Below, in pieces: positions 35,006 through 43,338 of a stretch of 64,000 nucleotides of DNA. A program made the position numbers and the translations under genes. The number at the start of each line of letters is the position of its first letter. The first letter of the stretch is position 1. A model generated the notes under the pieces. The model was not told the DNA's origin. It saw only the letters and a program-made list of their open reading frames with translations, and did not search any database. The DNA comes from an uncultured bacterium (GTDB taxonomy: Bacteria; Actinomycetota; Coriobacteriia; Coriobacteriales; Coriobacteriaceae): assembly GCA_958349055.1 (NCBI GenBank), contig CATWBO010000002.1, positions 42,831-106,830 on the forward strand, given 5' to 3'.

Positions 35006-35782
35006 ATGCCCCGTTGCGCCCGCGAAATTTCGCTCACCGGCTATTACCACGTCTTTGACCGTGGCAACTCCAAACAGATCATTTTTGAAGATGACTCTGA
35101 CCGATATCGTTTCTTATCGGACATCTCGGACAGGTTTGCTTGCCATGACGTGGCGGTGTTGGCCTGGTGCCTTATGGACAACCACTTCCATTTGATGGTT
35201 GATGACCCATTTGACAACCTTTCAAAGGCAATGCAGTGCGCGCTGACGGCCTATGCCAAGTATTTCAATGGGAAAACCGGAAGAACGGGCCACCTGTTTG
35301 ATAATCGCTATTCGCGGGTCGCGGTCGAGTCGGACACGCAGGCGGTGCAGTTGCTCGATTATATCCATCTCAATCCCGTGAAAGGTGCGCTCGACTCGCT
35401 TGATGCCTACCGCTGGTCAAGCTACAAGGCATACCAGCTGGGATACGATCCCTTTGATATCTGCGATGCGGCCCCCATGCTCGATATTGTCGGGGGTTCC
35501 CGTCGCTATTGCGAGCATCTTAAGGAAGTTGCCGAGCGGATCTGGTCAGTTGAGATTCTTCCGCGTCGACGGATTCCAGACGAGGATGCCCTTACCGTCG
35601 CACACGAGGCCCTGCCGAGCATTGATCCTGCGCTGCTCAAGGCCCTGCCACGCCCCGAACGCGATGCCTGTCTGCTAAGGCTCAGGCGGGCCCATCTCAC
35701 GGTCAAGCAAATTGCCCGTATCACCGGTATCGGCGCTACAAGCGTAACCAAGGCCACCACAGGCTGGAACGAGGCGGCCTGA
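35006..35782 (+). CDS. REP-associated tyrosine transposase (Y1/HUH, IS200-like fold)
   Basis: Single-strand transposase of the RAYT type. It has the characteristic N-terminus YYHVFDRGN, the HUH pair His60-Phe-His62 in DNHFHLMVD, RTGHLFDNRYSRVAVE and the nucleophile Tyr119 in LLDYIHLNPVKG. A C-terminal helix-turn-helix-like segment (LTVKQIARITGIGATSVTKA) is similar to that of other RAYTs. ATG 35006 has AAGGAG 5 nt upstream; TTG 34991 precedes that site. 258 intact residues. It lies between REP-like inverted ends that it probably recognises. Confidence 0.9.
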   Translation: MPRCAREISLTGYYHVFDRGNSKQIIFEDDSDRYRFLSDISDRFACHDVAVLAWCLMDNHFHLMVDDPFDNLSKAMQCALTAYAKYFNGKTGRTGHLFDNRYSRVAVESDTQAVQLLDYIHLNPVKGALDSLDAYRWSSYKAYQLGYDPFDICDAAPMLDIVGGSRRYCEHLKEVAERIWSVEILPRRRIPDEDALTVAHEALPSIDPALLKALPRPERDACLLRLRRAHLTVKQIARITGIGATSVTKATTGWNEAA

Positions 35783-35815
35783 GGCAGGGGCCGAACCGCT
35801 GCCGGCATGCGTTAC

Positions 35816-35866
35816 GTCTGTCCCCAATGCATGAAAACACTCATGTAAGTCTGTCCCCAATGAGTG
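35816..35866 (-). repeat. Right REP-like pair of the RAYT element
   Basis: Two copies in the opposite orientation to the left end (35816-35833 and 35846-35866); the outer one is identical to 34825-34845 over 21 bp. Confidence 0.75.
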
Positions 35867-35900
35867 CAAAAAGGCGCCCTCCGTGGGGGAGGACGCCTTT
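35867..35900 (-). terminator. Terminator of rpmB
   Basis: A 13-bp stem (35870-35882 with 35888-35900, one mismatch) is followed on the minus strand by TTTTT. It directly adjoins the right end of the RAYT element. Confidence 0.75.
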
Positions 35901-35968
35901 GGTAAGTTCTATGTGAACGCGAGGTCTTTGACCCGGAGAGTCCGAGGTACTTGTTGGTAAGACCTTAT

Positions 35969-36157
35969 TTAGGAGCGCGCAACCTTGCCGGACTTGAGGC
36001 AGGTGGAGCAAACGTTCATCTTGCGACGGTGACCATCGACGACGACGTAGACGCGCTGGATGTTGGGGCGGAACTTACGGTTGGTGACGCGGTGAGAGTG
36101 GCTGATGGAGCGACCGGCAACGGGGTGCTTACCGCAAACTTCGCAAACTTTGGACAT
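35969..36157 (-). CDS. rpmB: 50S ribosomal protein L28 (zinc-binding form)
   Basis: 62 residues, MSKVCEVCGKHPVAGRSISH then SHRVTNRKFRPN. The paired CxxC motifs (CEVC and CSTC) mark the zinc-binding C+ type. GGAGGGTCAGTT precedes ATG at 36157; the open frame extends upstream to 36205 without support. Monocistronic, with its own promoter and terminator. Confidence 0.96.
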   Translation of the reverse strand: MSKVCEVCGKHPVAGRSISHSHRVTNRKFRPNIQRVYVVVDGHRRKMNVCSTCLKSGKVARS

Positions 36158-36211
36158 AACTGACCCTCCTTGGGCGACAAACGAACATGTCGCGTTAACA
36201 AACAAGCCTGA

Positions 36212-36220
36212 ACTATAGCA
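36212..36220 (-). promoter_or_regulatory. Extended -10 of rpmB
   Basis: On the minus strand TGCTATAGT lies about 55 nt before the rpmB start. The same nine bases precede rpsT. Confidence 0.6.
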
Positions 36221-36472
36221 CAGAAGCAGCTCCCTGTGCGTAATCTACACAGAGATATTCCTCTTTTGGCGATAGTGCCCACGCCACGGCCCTGGACGTA
36301 GATCCGATTTGCGTGCAGCAGAGGGGATTATGCCAGCTCGTGCGTGCGTTTTCAAGCTCGTCCCACAAATATATATAGGTTTATGGAGCATTGGACTCCG
36401 TTTACGGATTGCTCTGTATTTATACTCGCAATTACGCTCTAGGTTGGCTACACTATCCCTTGACCATTAAAG

Positions 36473-36570
36473 GGGTACGAGATACCCACATGGAATTACA
36501 TAGCTGCCAAAGAGTAGCCTTTCCTGTGGGTGTCTGGTCCGCTTTGAGCGGTCGGGCATCTATTTTTTTT
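36473..36570 (+). promoter_or_regulatory. Putative attenuator in the pyr operon leader
   Basis: A hairpin GGGTA-cgaga-TACCC (36473-36487) and a larger one, GATACCCACA (36481-36490) with TGTGGGTGTC (36525-36534), share the TACCC strand and so exclude each other. A third hairpin CCGCT/AGCGG (36539-36551) is followed 11 nt later by eight Ts (36563-36570). This is the layout of an antiterminator/terminator switch. The Bacillus PyrR loop consensus was not recognised. Confidence 0.45.
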
Positions 36571-36597
36571 GACTGTGTCAGCAGCCAAGACATGTGA

Positions 36598-37194
<597 letters not shown>

Positions 37195-37198
37195 TACC

Positions 37199-38143
37199 GT
37201 GGCGTTCAACCATAAGCACCTGATCGACATTACCGAGTACTCCGAAGAGGACATCAAGCTCATCCTCGAGACCGCCAAGGCGTTCTCCGAGGTTAACGAG
37301 CGTGCCATCAAGAAGGTCCCCACGCTCAAGGGTAAGACCATCGTCAACATGTTCAACGAGCCCTCGACGCGTACCCGCAGCTCCTTCGAGCTCGCCGAGA
37401 AGCGCCTTTCGGCCGACAGCCTTAACTTCGGCGGCTCCTCGACCTCCACGGTCAAGGGCGAGAGCCTCGTCGACACCGTCGAGACCCTCAACGCCTACAA
37501 GATCGACTGCATCGTCGTGCGCGACAAGCACGCCGGCGCCCCCTATATCGTCACGCAGAACTCGCCCGCGAGCGTCATCTGCGCCGGTGACGGCAAACAC
37601 AACCACCCCACGCAGGCCCTGCTGGACCTGTACACCATCTGGGAGCACAAGGGTGACTTCCACGGTCTGAAGGTCGCCGTCGTCGGCGACATCGCCCACT
37701 CCCGCGTCTGCGGCTCGCTGATCCCCGCCCTTAAGATCATGGGCTGCGAGACCTACGCCGTCGCTCCCGGCACGCTGCTTCCGCCGGCGCCCGAGGTCCT
37801 GGGCTGCGACCACGTGACGAGCGACCTCGATTCCGTCCTGCCCGAGCTGGACGTCGTCTACATGCTGCGCGTGCAGCAGGAGCGCCTCGAGGGTGCCCCG
37901 TTCCCGACCATTCGTGAGTACCACAAGCTCTTCGGCCTGACCAAGGACCGCGAGAAGCTCATGAAGCCCGATGCGATCATCTGCCACCCGGGCCCCATCA
38001 ACCGCGGCGTCGAGTTCGACTCCTATATGGCCGACCACCCGCAACGCTCCGTCATCCTGGAGCAGGTCTACGCCGGTATCTGCGTGCGTATGGCTATCCT
38101 GTATCTGCTGCTTGGAGGTGCCGATAATGGCCTTGCTTCTTAA
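37199..38143 (+). CDS. pyrB: Aspartate carbamoyltransferase catalytic subunit
   Basis: Condenses carbamoyl phosphate and aspartate. FNEPSTRTRSSFELAEKRL is the carbamoyl-phosphate site; HPTQALLDLYT and the aspartate-site region MLRVQQERL follow. 314 residues. GTG 37199 is chosen since GGGAGG lies 11 nt upstream; GTG 37187 would lie on that site. No pyrI regulatory subunit is present, and pyrR and pyrC flank it as in Gram-positive operons. Confidence 0.97.
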   Translation: MAFNHKHLIDITEYSEEDIKLILETAKAFSEVNERAIKKVPTLKGKTIVNMFNEPSTRTRSSFELAEKRLSADSLNFGGSSTSTVKGESLVDTVETLNAYKIDCIVVRDKHAGAPYIVTQNSPASVICAGDGKHNHPTQALLDLYTIWEHKGDFHGLKVAVVGDIAHSRVCGSLIPALKIMGCETYAVAPGTLLPPAPEVLGCDHVTSDLDSVLPELDVVYMLRVQQERLEGAPFPTIREYHKLFGLTKDREKLMKPDAIICHPGPINRGVEFDSYMADHPQRSVILEQVYAGICVRMAILYLLLGGADNGLAS

Positions 38144-39416
38144 GAATGCCCACGTCGTCGACCCGTCCGTCGAGCTTGACGGTGTCGTTGACGTCCTGAT
38201 TGACGGCGACAAGATCGCCGAGGTCGGCGAGAATCTCGCCGTCGAGGGAGCCGAGGTCCGCGACCTTTCCGGCAAGTACCTCGTCCCCGGTCTGGTGGAT
38301 ATGCACGTTCACCTTCGCGAGCCCGGCTACGAGGTCAAAGAGGACATCGAGAGCGGCACCCGTGCAGCTGCCAAGGGCGGCTTCACCGGCGTGTGCGCCA
38401 TGCCCAACACCGATCCCGTCACCGATAACGGCACCGTCGTGGAGTTCGTCAAGTCCCGCGCTGCCGAGGTCGGTCACTGCCGCGTCTATCCGTCGGGCGC
38501 CATGACCCGCGGCCTTAAGGGCGAGGCCATGTCCGAGATGGGCGATATGGTCGCCCGCGGCGTCGTCGCCTTCACCGACGACGGTCGCGGCGTACAGGGC
38601 GCGGGCATGCTCCGTCGCTGCATGGACTACGGCAAGATGTTCGGCAAGGTCTTTATGAGCCACTGCCAGGACGAGGACCTGGTCGGCCACGGCCAGATCA
38701 ACGAGGGCAAGGTCTCGACCCGTCTGGCTCTCGAGGGCTGGCCGGCTGCCGGCGAGGAGCTCCAGATCGCCCGCGACATCGAGATCGCCAAGCTGACCGG
38801 TGCCAAGCTGCACATCCAGCACATCTCCACCGCCCATGGCCTGGAGATCGTGCGTGCCGGTAAGGCCGCTGGCGTTCAGGTTACCTGCGAGGCCACCCCG
38901 CACCACATGTTCCTGACCGAGAACGACCTGGACGAGACCTACAACACCTCGCTCAAGGTTAATCCGCCGCTGCGTACCGAGGAGGATGCCGAGGCCATCC
39001 GCCAGGGCGTCATCGACGGCACCGTCGACGTTATCGTCACCGATCACGCTCCCCACACCCCGTGGGAGAAGGCCCGCGAGTTCGAGCTTGCGCCCTTCGG
39101 CATGATCGGCCTCGAGACCTCGCTGTCGCTTGTGCTCACCGAGCTGGTCAACACGGGCAAGATGAGCATGGGCCGCATGGTCGAGCTCATGGCCATCAAG
39201 CCGCGTGAGATCCTGGGCCTCGACCAGGTTCAGGTCAAGGCGGGCTCCGTTGCCGACCTGACCGTCTTCGACGCGTCTGCCACCTGGACGGTCGGCGAGG
39301 ACGGCTACGAGTCGCGCGCCGAGAACTCCGGTTTTGCCGGCCGCACGCTCACCGGTCGTGCCACCGATGTGTTTGTCGGCGGCAAGCAGACGCTCGCCGA
39401 CGGCTGCATCTGCTAG
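38127..39416 (+). CDS. pyrC: Dihydroorotase
   Basis: Zinc amidohydrolase that closes carbamoyl-aspartate to dihydroorotate. LVPGLVDMHVHLREPGYEVK has the HxH metal motif; AMPNTDPVTDNG, and the late ITDHAPH-type motif (VTDHAPHTPWEKA) complete the type I form. 429 residues. ATG 38127 lies inside the pyrB 3' end (17-nt overlap) behind GGAGG. Confidence 0.97.
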   Translation: MALLLKNAHVVDPSVELDGVVDVLIDGDKIAEVGENLAVEGAEVRDLSGKYLVPGLVDMHVHLREPGYEVKEDIESGTRAAAKGGFTGVCAMPNTDPVTDNGTVVEFVKSRAAEVGHCRVYPSGAMTRGLKGEAMSEMGDMVARGVVAFTDDGRGVQGAGMLRRCMDYGKMFGKVFMSHCQDEDLVGHGQINEGKVSTRLALEGWPAAGEELQIARDIEIAKLTGAKLHIQHISTAHGLEIVRAGKAAGVQVTCEATPHHMFLTENDLDETYNTSLKVNPPLRTEEDAEAIRQGVIDGTVDVIVTDHAPHTPWEKAREFELAPFGMIGLETSLSLVLTELVNTGKMSMGRMVELMAIKPREILGLDQVQVKAGSVADLTVFDASATWTVGEDGYESRAENSGFAGRTLTGRATDVFVGGKQTLADGCIC

Positions 39417-39437
39417 CATAGCCTTATCGCTTTTGTG

Positions 39438-39463
39438 CGCGGTGCCCTTGCGGTGCCGCGCTT
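39438..39463 (+). repeat. GC-rich hairpin between pyrC and pyrK
   Basis: GCGCGGTGCC and GGTGCCGCGC-type arms fold around CTTGC, followed by TTTCT. It may partly attenuate expression of pyrK-pyrD-pyrF or protect the pyrC message. Confidence 0.4.
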
Positions 39464-39508
39464 TCTGTTCGCCTGAACCATGCAACCGCATGGGGGATTG
39501 GAGCGTCT

Positions 39509-40300
39509 ATGCCCACACCTTCCACTGCACGCATGCACGACTTCGAGGTCGTCTCGAACCAGGAGATCGCCGACGGCATCTTCTCGCTCGTTATCTCGGC
39601 CCCCAAGCTTGCAAGTGCGCTCAAGCCCGGCCAGTTTGTGAACATTGCCGTGCCCGGCGATGCGTCCTCGCTGCTTCGCGTGCCCCTGAGCTTCTATCGC
39701 GCCGACGCCCAGGCCGGCACCGTCGAGCTGTGGTACGCCGTCGTGGGCGACGACACCCGTCGTCTGTCGCAGATGGCCCCCGGCTCCAAGTCCAACCTGT
39801 TGGGCCCTGGCGGCCGCGGCTGGCTTGTTCCCGAGGGCACCAGGAAGGCGCTGCTCGTGGCGGGCGGCATCGGCGTTCCGCCCGTGCTGTGCCTTGCCGA
39901 CAAGCTTGCCGAGCAGGGCGTGGATGTCGACGTTTGCCTGGGCTTTGGCACCGCTTCCAAGGCCGTGGGAGTCGATGAGTTCCGCGCGCTGGGCGCCACG
40001 GTTAACGTGTGCACCGATGATGGCACGCTGGGCACGCACGGTTTTTGCACCGACCCGGCAGCCGAGCTGCTCGGCGAGGGCGGCTACGACTATGTGGCCA
40101 GCTGCGGCCCCGCTGTCATGATGAAGAAAGTCGCCGCCGCTGCCGCCGAGGCCGGTGCGTACTGCGAGGTGTCGCTTGAGCGCATGATGAGCTGTGGCTT
40201 TGGCGCCTGCAACACCTGCAATGTCGAGACGGTCGACGGTATGAAGGGTGCTTGCATGTGCGGCCCCGTGTTCGATGCTTCCAAGGTGGTGGTCTTCTAG
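39509..40300 (+). CDS. pyrK: Dihydroorotate dehydrogenase electron-transfer subunit (FAD, [2Fe-2S])
   Basis: Passes electrons from dihydroorotate via FMN (PyrD) to NAD in the class 1B enzyme of anaerobes and Gram-positives. A ferredoxin-reductase-like FAD domain (LKPGQFVNIAV, LLRVPLSFY) and NAD domain (LLVAGGIGVPPVLCLADKL) are followed by the cysteine cluster CGFGACNTC with CMC for the iron-sulfur centre. 263 residues. pyrD starts within its stop codon. Confidence 0.95.
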   Translation: MPTPSTARMHDFEVVSNQEIADGIFSLVISAPKLASALKPGQFVNIAVPGDASSLLRVPLSFYRADAQAGTVELWYAVVGDDTRRLSQMAPGSKSNLLGPGGRGWLVPEGTRKALLVAGGIGVPPVLCLADKLAEQGVDVDVCLGFGTASKAVGVDEFRALGATVNVCTDDGTLGTHGFCTDPAAELLGEGGYDYVASCGPAVMMKKVAAAAAEAGAYCEVSLERMMSCGFGACNTCNVETVDGMKGACMCGPVFDASKVVVF

Positions 40301-41223
40301 TGGGTACCGTGAACATGGCCGTCGATTTTGGCGGCGTCAAGATGCAGAACCCCATCAACACCGCAGCCGGTACCTTTGGCTACGGTTGGCAGTTCCAGAA
40401 CTTCTTTGATGTTTCCCAACTGGGCGCCATCACCACCAAGGGTTGCGCTGCCGAGCCCTGGCCCGGCAACCCCGCGCCCCGCATGGCCGAGATTCCCGGC
40501 GGTATGATCAACTCCGTGGGCCTTCAGAACCCCGGCGTGGCCGCCTTTGCCCGCGAGTCCGGTCCGTGGCTTGAACAGCTGTCCAAGGACGGCTGCCAGG
40601 TCATCTGTCAGGTTGCCGGCCACTCCGTTGACGAGTTTGTCCGCGCACTCGAGATGTATGTCGAGCTGTGCCCCTGGGCTGCCGGCTACGAGATCAACGT
40701 GAGCTGCCCTAATATCGCCGCCGGCGGTGCCGCCATGGGCTCCACGCCCGAGGGCGCCTCTTCCGTTATGGCTGCCTGCCGCAAGGTGACCGATAAGCCG
40801 CTGTTCGTAAAGATGGCGCCGGTCAACGTCGCCGAGATCGCCAAGGCCCTCGAGGCTGCCGGTGCCGACGGCCTTTCAGTCATCAACTCCATCCAGGGCA
40901 TGGCCATCGACGTCCATACCCGCAAGTCCCGCGTGGCCAAGCCCAAGGGCGGCCTCTCGGGCCCGCTGTGCCACCACATCGCCGTGCGCATGGTCTGGGA
41001 GGTCGCCCAGGCCGTCGATATCCCCATCAATGGTGTCGGCGGTGTCATGACCGGCGAGGATGCGGCTGAGTTTATCCTGGCCGGCGCCACCTGCGTGTCG
41101 GTCGGCATGGCCAACTTCGTCGATCCGTGTGCTTCGCTTAAGATCGCGCATGAGCTCGAGGCCTGGGCCGAGTCCCAGGGCGTAAAGGACATCAACGAGC
41201 TGGTGGGTGCTTTCGAATGCTAG
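40300..41223 (+). CDS. pyrD: Dihydroorotate dehydrogenase, catalytic subunit (class 1B)
   Basis: FMN barrel enzyme that oxidises dihydroorotate to orotate together with PyrK. NPINTAAGTFGYGWQF, GLQNPGVAAFA, EINVSCPNIAAGG (with the class 1B active-site Cys) and the GVGGVMTGEDAAEFILAGA phosphate site are visible. About 307 residues. GTG 40300 overlaps the pyrK stop; GTG 40309 and ATG 40315 are alternatives. Confidence 0.95.
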   Translation: MGTVNMAVDFGGVKMQNPINTAAGTFGYGWQFQNFFDVSQLGAITTKGCAAEPWPGNPAPRMAEIPGGMINSVGLQNPGVAAFARESGPWLEQLSKDGCQVICQVAGHSVDEFVRALEMYVELCPWAAGYEINVSCPNIAAGGAAMGSTPEGASSVMAACRKVTDKPLFVKMAPVNVAEIAKALEAAGADGLSVINSIQGMAIDVHTRKSRVAKPKGGLSGPLCHHIAVRMVWEVAQAVDIPINGVGGVMTGEDAAEFILAGATCVSVGMANFVDPCASLKIAHELEAWAESQGVKDINELVGAFEC

Positions 41224-41933
41224 AGAATGATGCCCGCGACCGTGTTATCGTCGCCCTCGACTGCGACCGTGAGCGCGCGCTCGAGCTCGCCCACGAGCTT
41301 TCGGGCCATGCCGCCTGGCTCAAGGTTGGCATGACGCTCTATTACGCTGAGGGTCCCCAGATCGTCAAGACCTTTAAGGACCTTGGCTTTAAGGTCTTCC
41401 TCGACCTTAAGTTCCATGACATTCCGCATCAGGTGCGCGGCGCTGCCCGCTCGGCCTCGCTTGCCGGTGCCGACCTGCTTTCGGTCCACGGCCTGGGCTC
41501 GGGCGCTATGCTCGCTGCCTGCCGTGAGGGTGCCGAGGAGGCGCGCGAGGACCGCGCCAAGCTCGTCGCCATCACCGTGCTCACGAGCATGAATCAGGAT
41601 GCCTTGAGCGAGATCGGCGTCGAGTCGCCCGTGGCCGAGGAGGCCGCCCGCTTGGCAAAGCTCGCTCAGGCCAACGGCATCGATGGCATCGTGTGCTCGC
41701 CGATGGAGGCTCACGACATGCGTGAACTGCTGGGTCCTGATGCCCTGATCGTGACTCCGGGTGTGCGTCCGGTGGGTGCCGCCCTTGGTGACCAGTCCCG
41801 CGTGGCGACGCCTTCTCAGGCTATCGAGCGTGGCGCAAGCCACATTGTGGTGGGCCGTCCCATCACCGGTGCCGACGATCCGGTTGCTGCCTTTGACGCC
41901 ATCGTCGCCGAGCTGGTCGAAAACGTCGCGTAA
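41217..41933 (+). CDS. pyrF: Orotidine 5'-phosphate decarboxylase
   Basis: Makes UMP from OMP. VIVALDCDRERALELAHEL, WLKVGMTLYY and the catalytic FLDLKFHDIPHQV (Asp-Lys-His-Asp set) are diagnostic, as is VTPGVRPVG near the C-terminus. 238 residues. It overlaps the pyrD stop by 7 nt and is the last gene of the operon. pyrE must lie elsewhere. Confidence 0.97.
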   Translation: MLENDARDRVIVALDCDRERALELAHELSGHAAWLKVGMTLYYAEGPQIVKTFKDLGFKVFLDLKFHDIPHQVRGAARSASLAGADLLSVHGLGSGAMLAACREGAEEAREDRAKLVAITVLTSMNQDALSEIGVESPVAEEAARLAKLAQANGIDGIVCSPMEAHDMRELLGPDALIVTPGVRPVGAALGDQSRVATPSQAIERGASHIVVGRPITGADDPVAAFDAIVAELVENVA

Positions 41934-41978
41934 AAGATTCCCCTAAGTCACCACTTTTGGGTCTCATTAGCACAAAAT

Positions 41979-42036
41979 AGCCCCTGTGCCTGCGTAAACT
42001 TTCCCATCCTTTGTGTGGAATCGCAGGTCAGGGGCT
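41979..42036. terminator. Hairpin after pyrF (weak terminator)
   Basis: AGCCCCTGTGCCTGCG (41979-41994) pairs with CGCAGGTCAGGGGCT (42022-42036), 15 bp with one bulge. The plus side lacks a good U-run, so termination efficiency is uncertain. Confidence 0.45.
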
Positions 42037-42099
42037 TAACTTTGGGCGCAGTATATTGCACTTTTTGCGGGTATCGTCTAACCTATGGAGCCGCGATTA

Positions 42100-42131
42100 G
42101 GCATTTTGTACGTTCTACGTGCTAAAATGCC
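42100..42131. promoter_or_regulatory. mihF promoter core inside an inverted repeat
   Basis: An extended -10, TGCTAAAAT (42120-42128), lies within the right arm of GGCATTTT...AAAATGCC (42100-42131; 8-bp perfect outer arms plus an inner ACGT/ACGT pair). The repeat could be an operator, for example for autoregulation by mIHF. Confidence 0.45.
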
Positions 42132-42172
42132 AATTATTGAATCAGATATAACCCAACTATTTGGAGGTACGA

Positions 42173-42481
42173 ATGGCACTCCCTCAGCTTACCGACGAGC
42201 AGCGCAAGCAGGCTCTTGAGAAGGCTGCTGCCGCACGTCACGCCCGCGCTGAGCTTCGCGAGCAGATCAAGAAGGGCGAGAAGTCCCTCGAGTCCGTGCT
42301 CAACTCCGATGACCCCATCGCTTCCCGCATGAAGGTTTCCACTCTCATCGAGTCTCTCCCCGGTTATGGCAAGGCCAAGGCCGCCAAGATCATGGAGGAG
42401 CTCGGTATCTCCGCTACTCGTCGCGTCCAGGGCCTCGGCGTCCGTCAGCGCGAGCAGCTCCTCGAGCAGCTGACCAAATAA
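42173..42481 (+). CDS. mihF: Actinobacterial integration host factor mIHF
   Basis: Nucleoid protein specific to actinobacteria; it binds DNA through an S13-like helix-two-turn-helix, unrelated to proteobacterial IHF. RHARAELREQIKKGEKSLES and VSTLIESLPGYGKAKAAKIM followed by EELGI match the family, 102 residues. ATG 42173 follows GGAGG; TTG 42161 precedes that site. It lies directly upstream of gmk-rpoZ, as across the actinobacteria. Confidence 0.95.
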   Translation: MALPQLTDEQRKQALEKAAAARHARAELREQIKKGEKSLESVLNSDDPIASRMKVSTLIESLPGYGKAKAAKIMEELGISATRRVQGLGVRQREQLLEQLTK

Positions 42482-43051
42482 GTGAGCGCTCAGGATTCCA
42501 AGCTCTTTGTGATTTCTGGACCGTCAGGCGCAGGCAAGGGTACGCTCGTCACTCGTGTGCGCGAGCGCCGCTCGAACCTGGGCCTGACGGTTTCGGCTAC
42601 CACGCGAGCACCACGCAAAGGTGAGGTCGACGGCGTCAACTACTTTTTTCTGACGCGCGAGGAGTTCGACCGCCGCGTGGCAAACGGTGAGTTTGTTGAG
42701 TGGGCCGAGGTCCACGGTAACTGCTACGGCACGTTGGTGAGCGAGGTCACATCCAAGCTCGCCTCGGGCGCGTCTCTGATTTTGGAGATCGATGTCCAGG
42801 GCGCTCTGCAGGTGAAGGAGCGTTTCCCCGAGGCCGTGCTGATCTTTATCAAGCCGCCTTCGCTTGAGGTGCTCCGCGAGCGTCTAGTCGGTCGCGGTAC
42901 CGAGACGCCTGAGACGATTGAGCTGCGTATGGCAAACGCCGCCGATGAGCTTGCCCTTGCCGACCGCTACGACGACGTCGTGGTGAATGACGATCTCGAC
43001 CGCGCGACCGATGAGCTCGTTCGCGTTCTCGATATGCATGAAAGGATCTGA
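42482..43051 (+). CDS. gmk: Guanylate kinase
   Basis: Converts GMP to GDP. P-loop ISGPSGAGKGTL, VSATTRAPRKGEVDGVNYFF, EWAEVHGNCYGT and LEIDVQGALQV are typical; 189 residues. GTG 42482 begins immediately after the mihF stop, so translation is probably coupled. rpoZ follows after 5 nt. Confidence 0.97.
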   Translation: MSAQDSKLFVISGPSGAGKGTLVTRVRERRSNLGLTVSATTRAPRKGEVDGVNYFFLTREEFDRRVANGEFVEWAEVHGNCYGTLVSEVTSKLASGASLILEIDVQGALQVKERFPEAVLIFIKPPSLEVLRERLVGRGTETPETIELRMANAADELALADRYDDVVVNDDLDRATDELVRVLDMHERI

Positions 43052-43056
43052 GGTCC

Positions 43057-43338
43057 GTGTCCGTTGTAAAGCCTTGCATTGACGATCTTCTGGAGAAGAC
43101 CGATCACAACCGCTTCCTGCTCGCTTCGCTTGCCTCCAAGCGCGCCTGCGACATCAATAGCATGCTGCGTGGCCAGCACAACCGCGTGCTTGCCGTCCAG
43201 GATGTCGATGACATCACCATCGGGCTTTCCGGTGCCGATACCATCTCGATGGCTATGGACGAGATTGTCGACGGCGACATCTCTTACGACGAGGCCCGTT
43301 ACGAGAAGGCGCTCGGCCACAAGGTTGCTGAAGCCTAA
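43057..43338 (+). CDS. rpoZ: DNA-directed RNA polymerase subunit omega
   Basis: Chaperones beta-prime in RNA polymerase assembly. IDDLLEKTDHNRFLLASLAS with KRACDIN corresponds to the conserved omega core (usual form YxLVxxxAKRARxIN). 93 residues from GTG 43057. The gmk-rpoZ pairing confirms the assignment. Confidence 0.93.
   Translation: MSVVKPCIDDLLEKTDHNRFLLASLASKRACDINSMLRGQHNRVLAVQDVDDITIGLSGADTISMAMDEIVDGDISYDEARYEKALGHKVAEA

Larger units (their letters stand above)
34825..35866 (+). mobile_element. RAYT element with doubled inverted REP-like ends
   Basis: A 1.04-kb unit bounded by a perfect 21-bp inverted repeat, 34825-34845 and 35846-35866. Each end has a second, inner copy of the same motif (34858-34875; 35816-35833). 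The shared core is CATTGGGGACAGAC. The enclosed gene is a Y1 HUH transposase. The ends are well preserved, suggesting recent activity. Confidence 0.8.

Noticed and set aside
36391..36597. 68-codon frame in the pyrR leader
   Set aside because: No ribosome-binding site, no similarity, and it overlaps the proposed attenuator structures.
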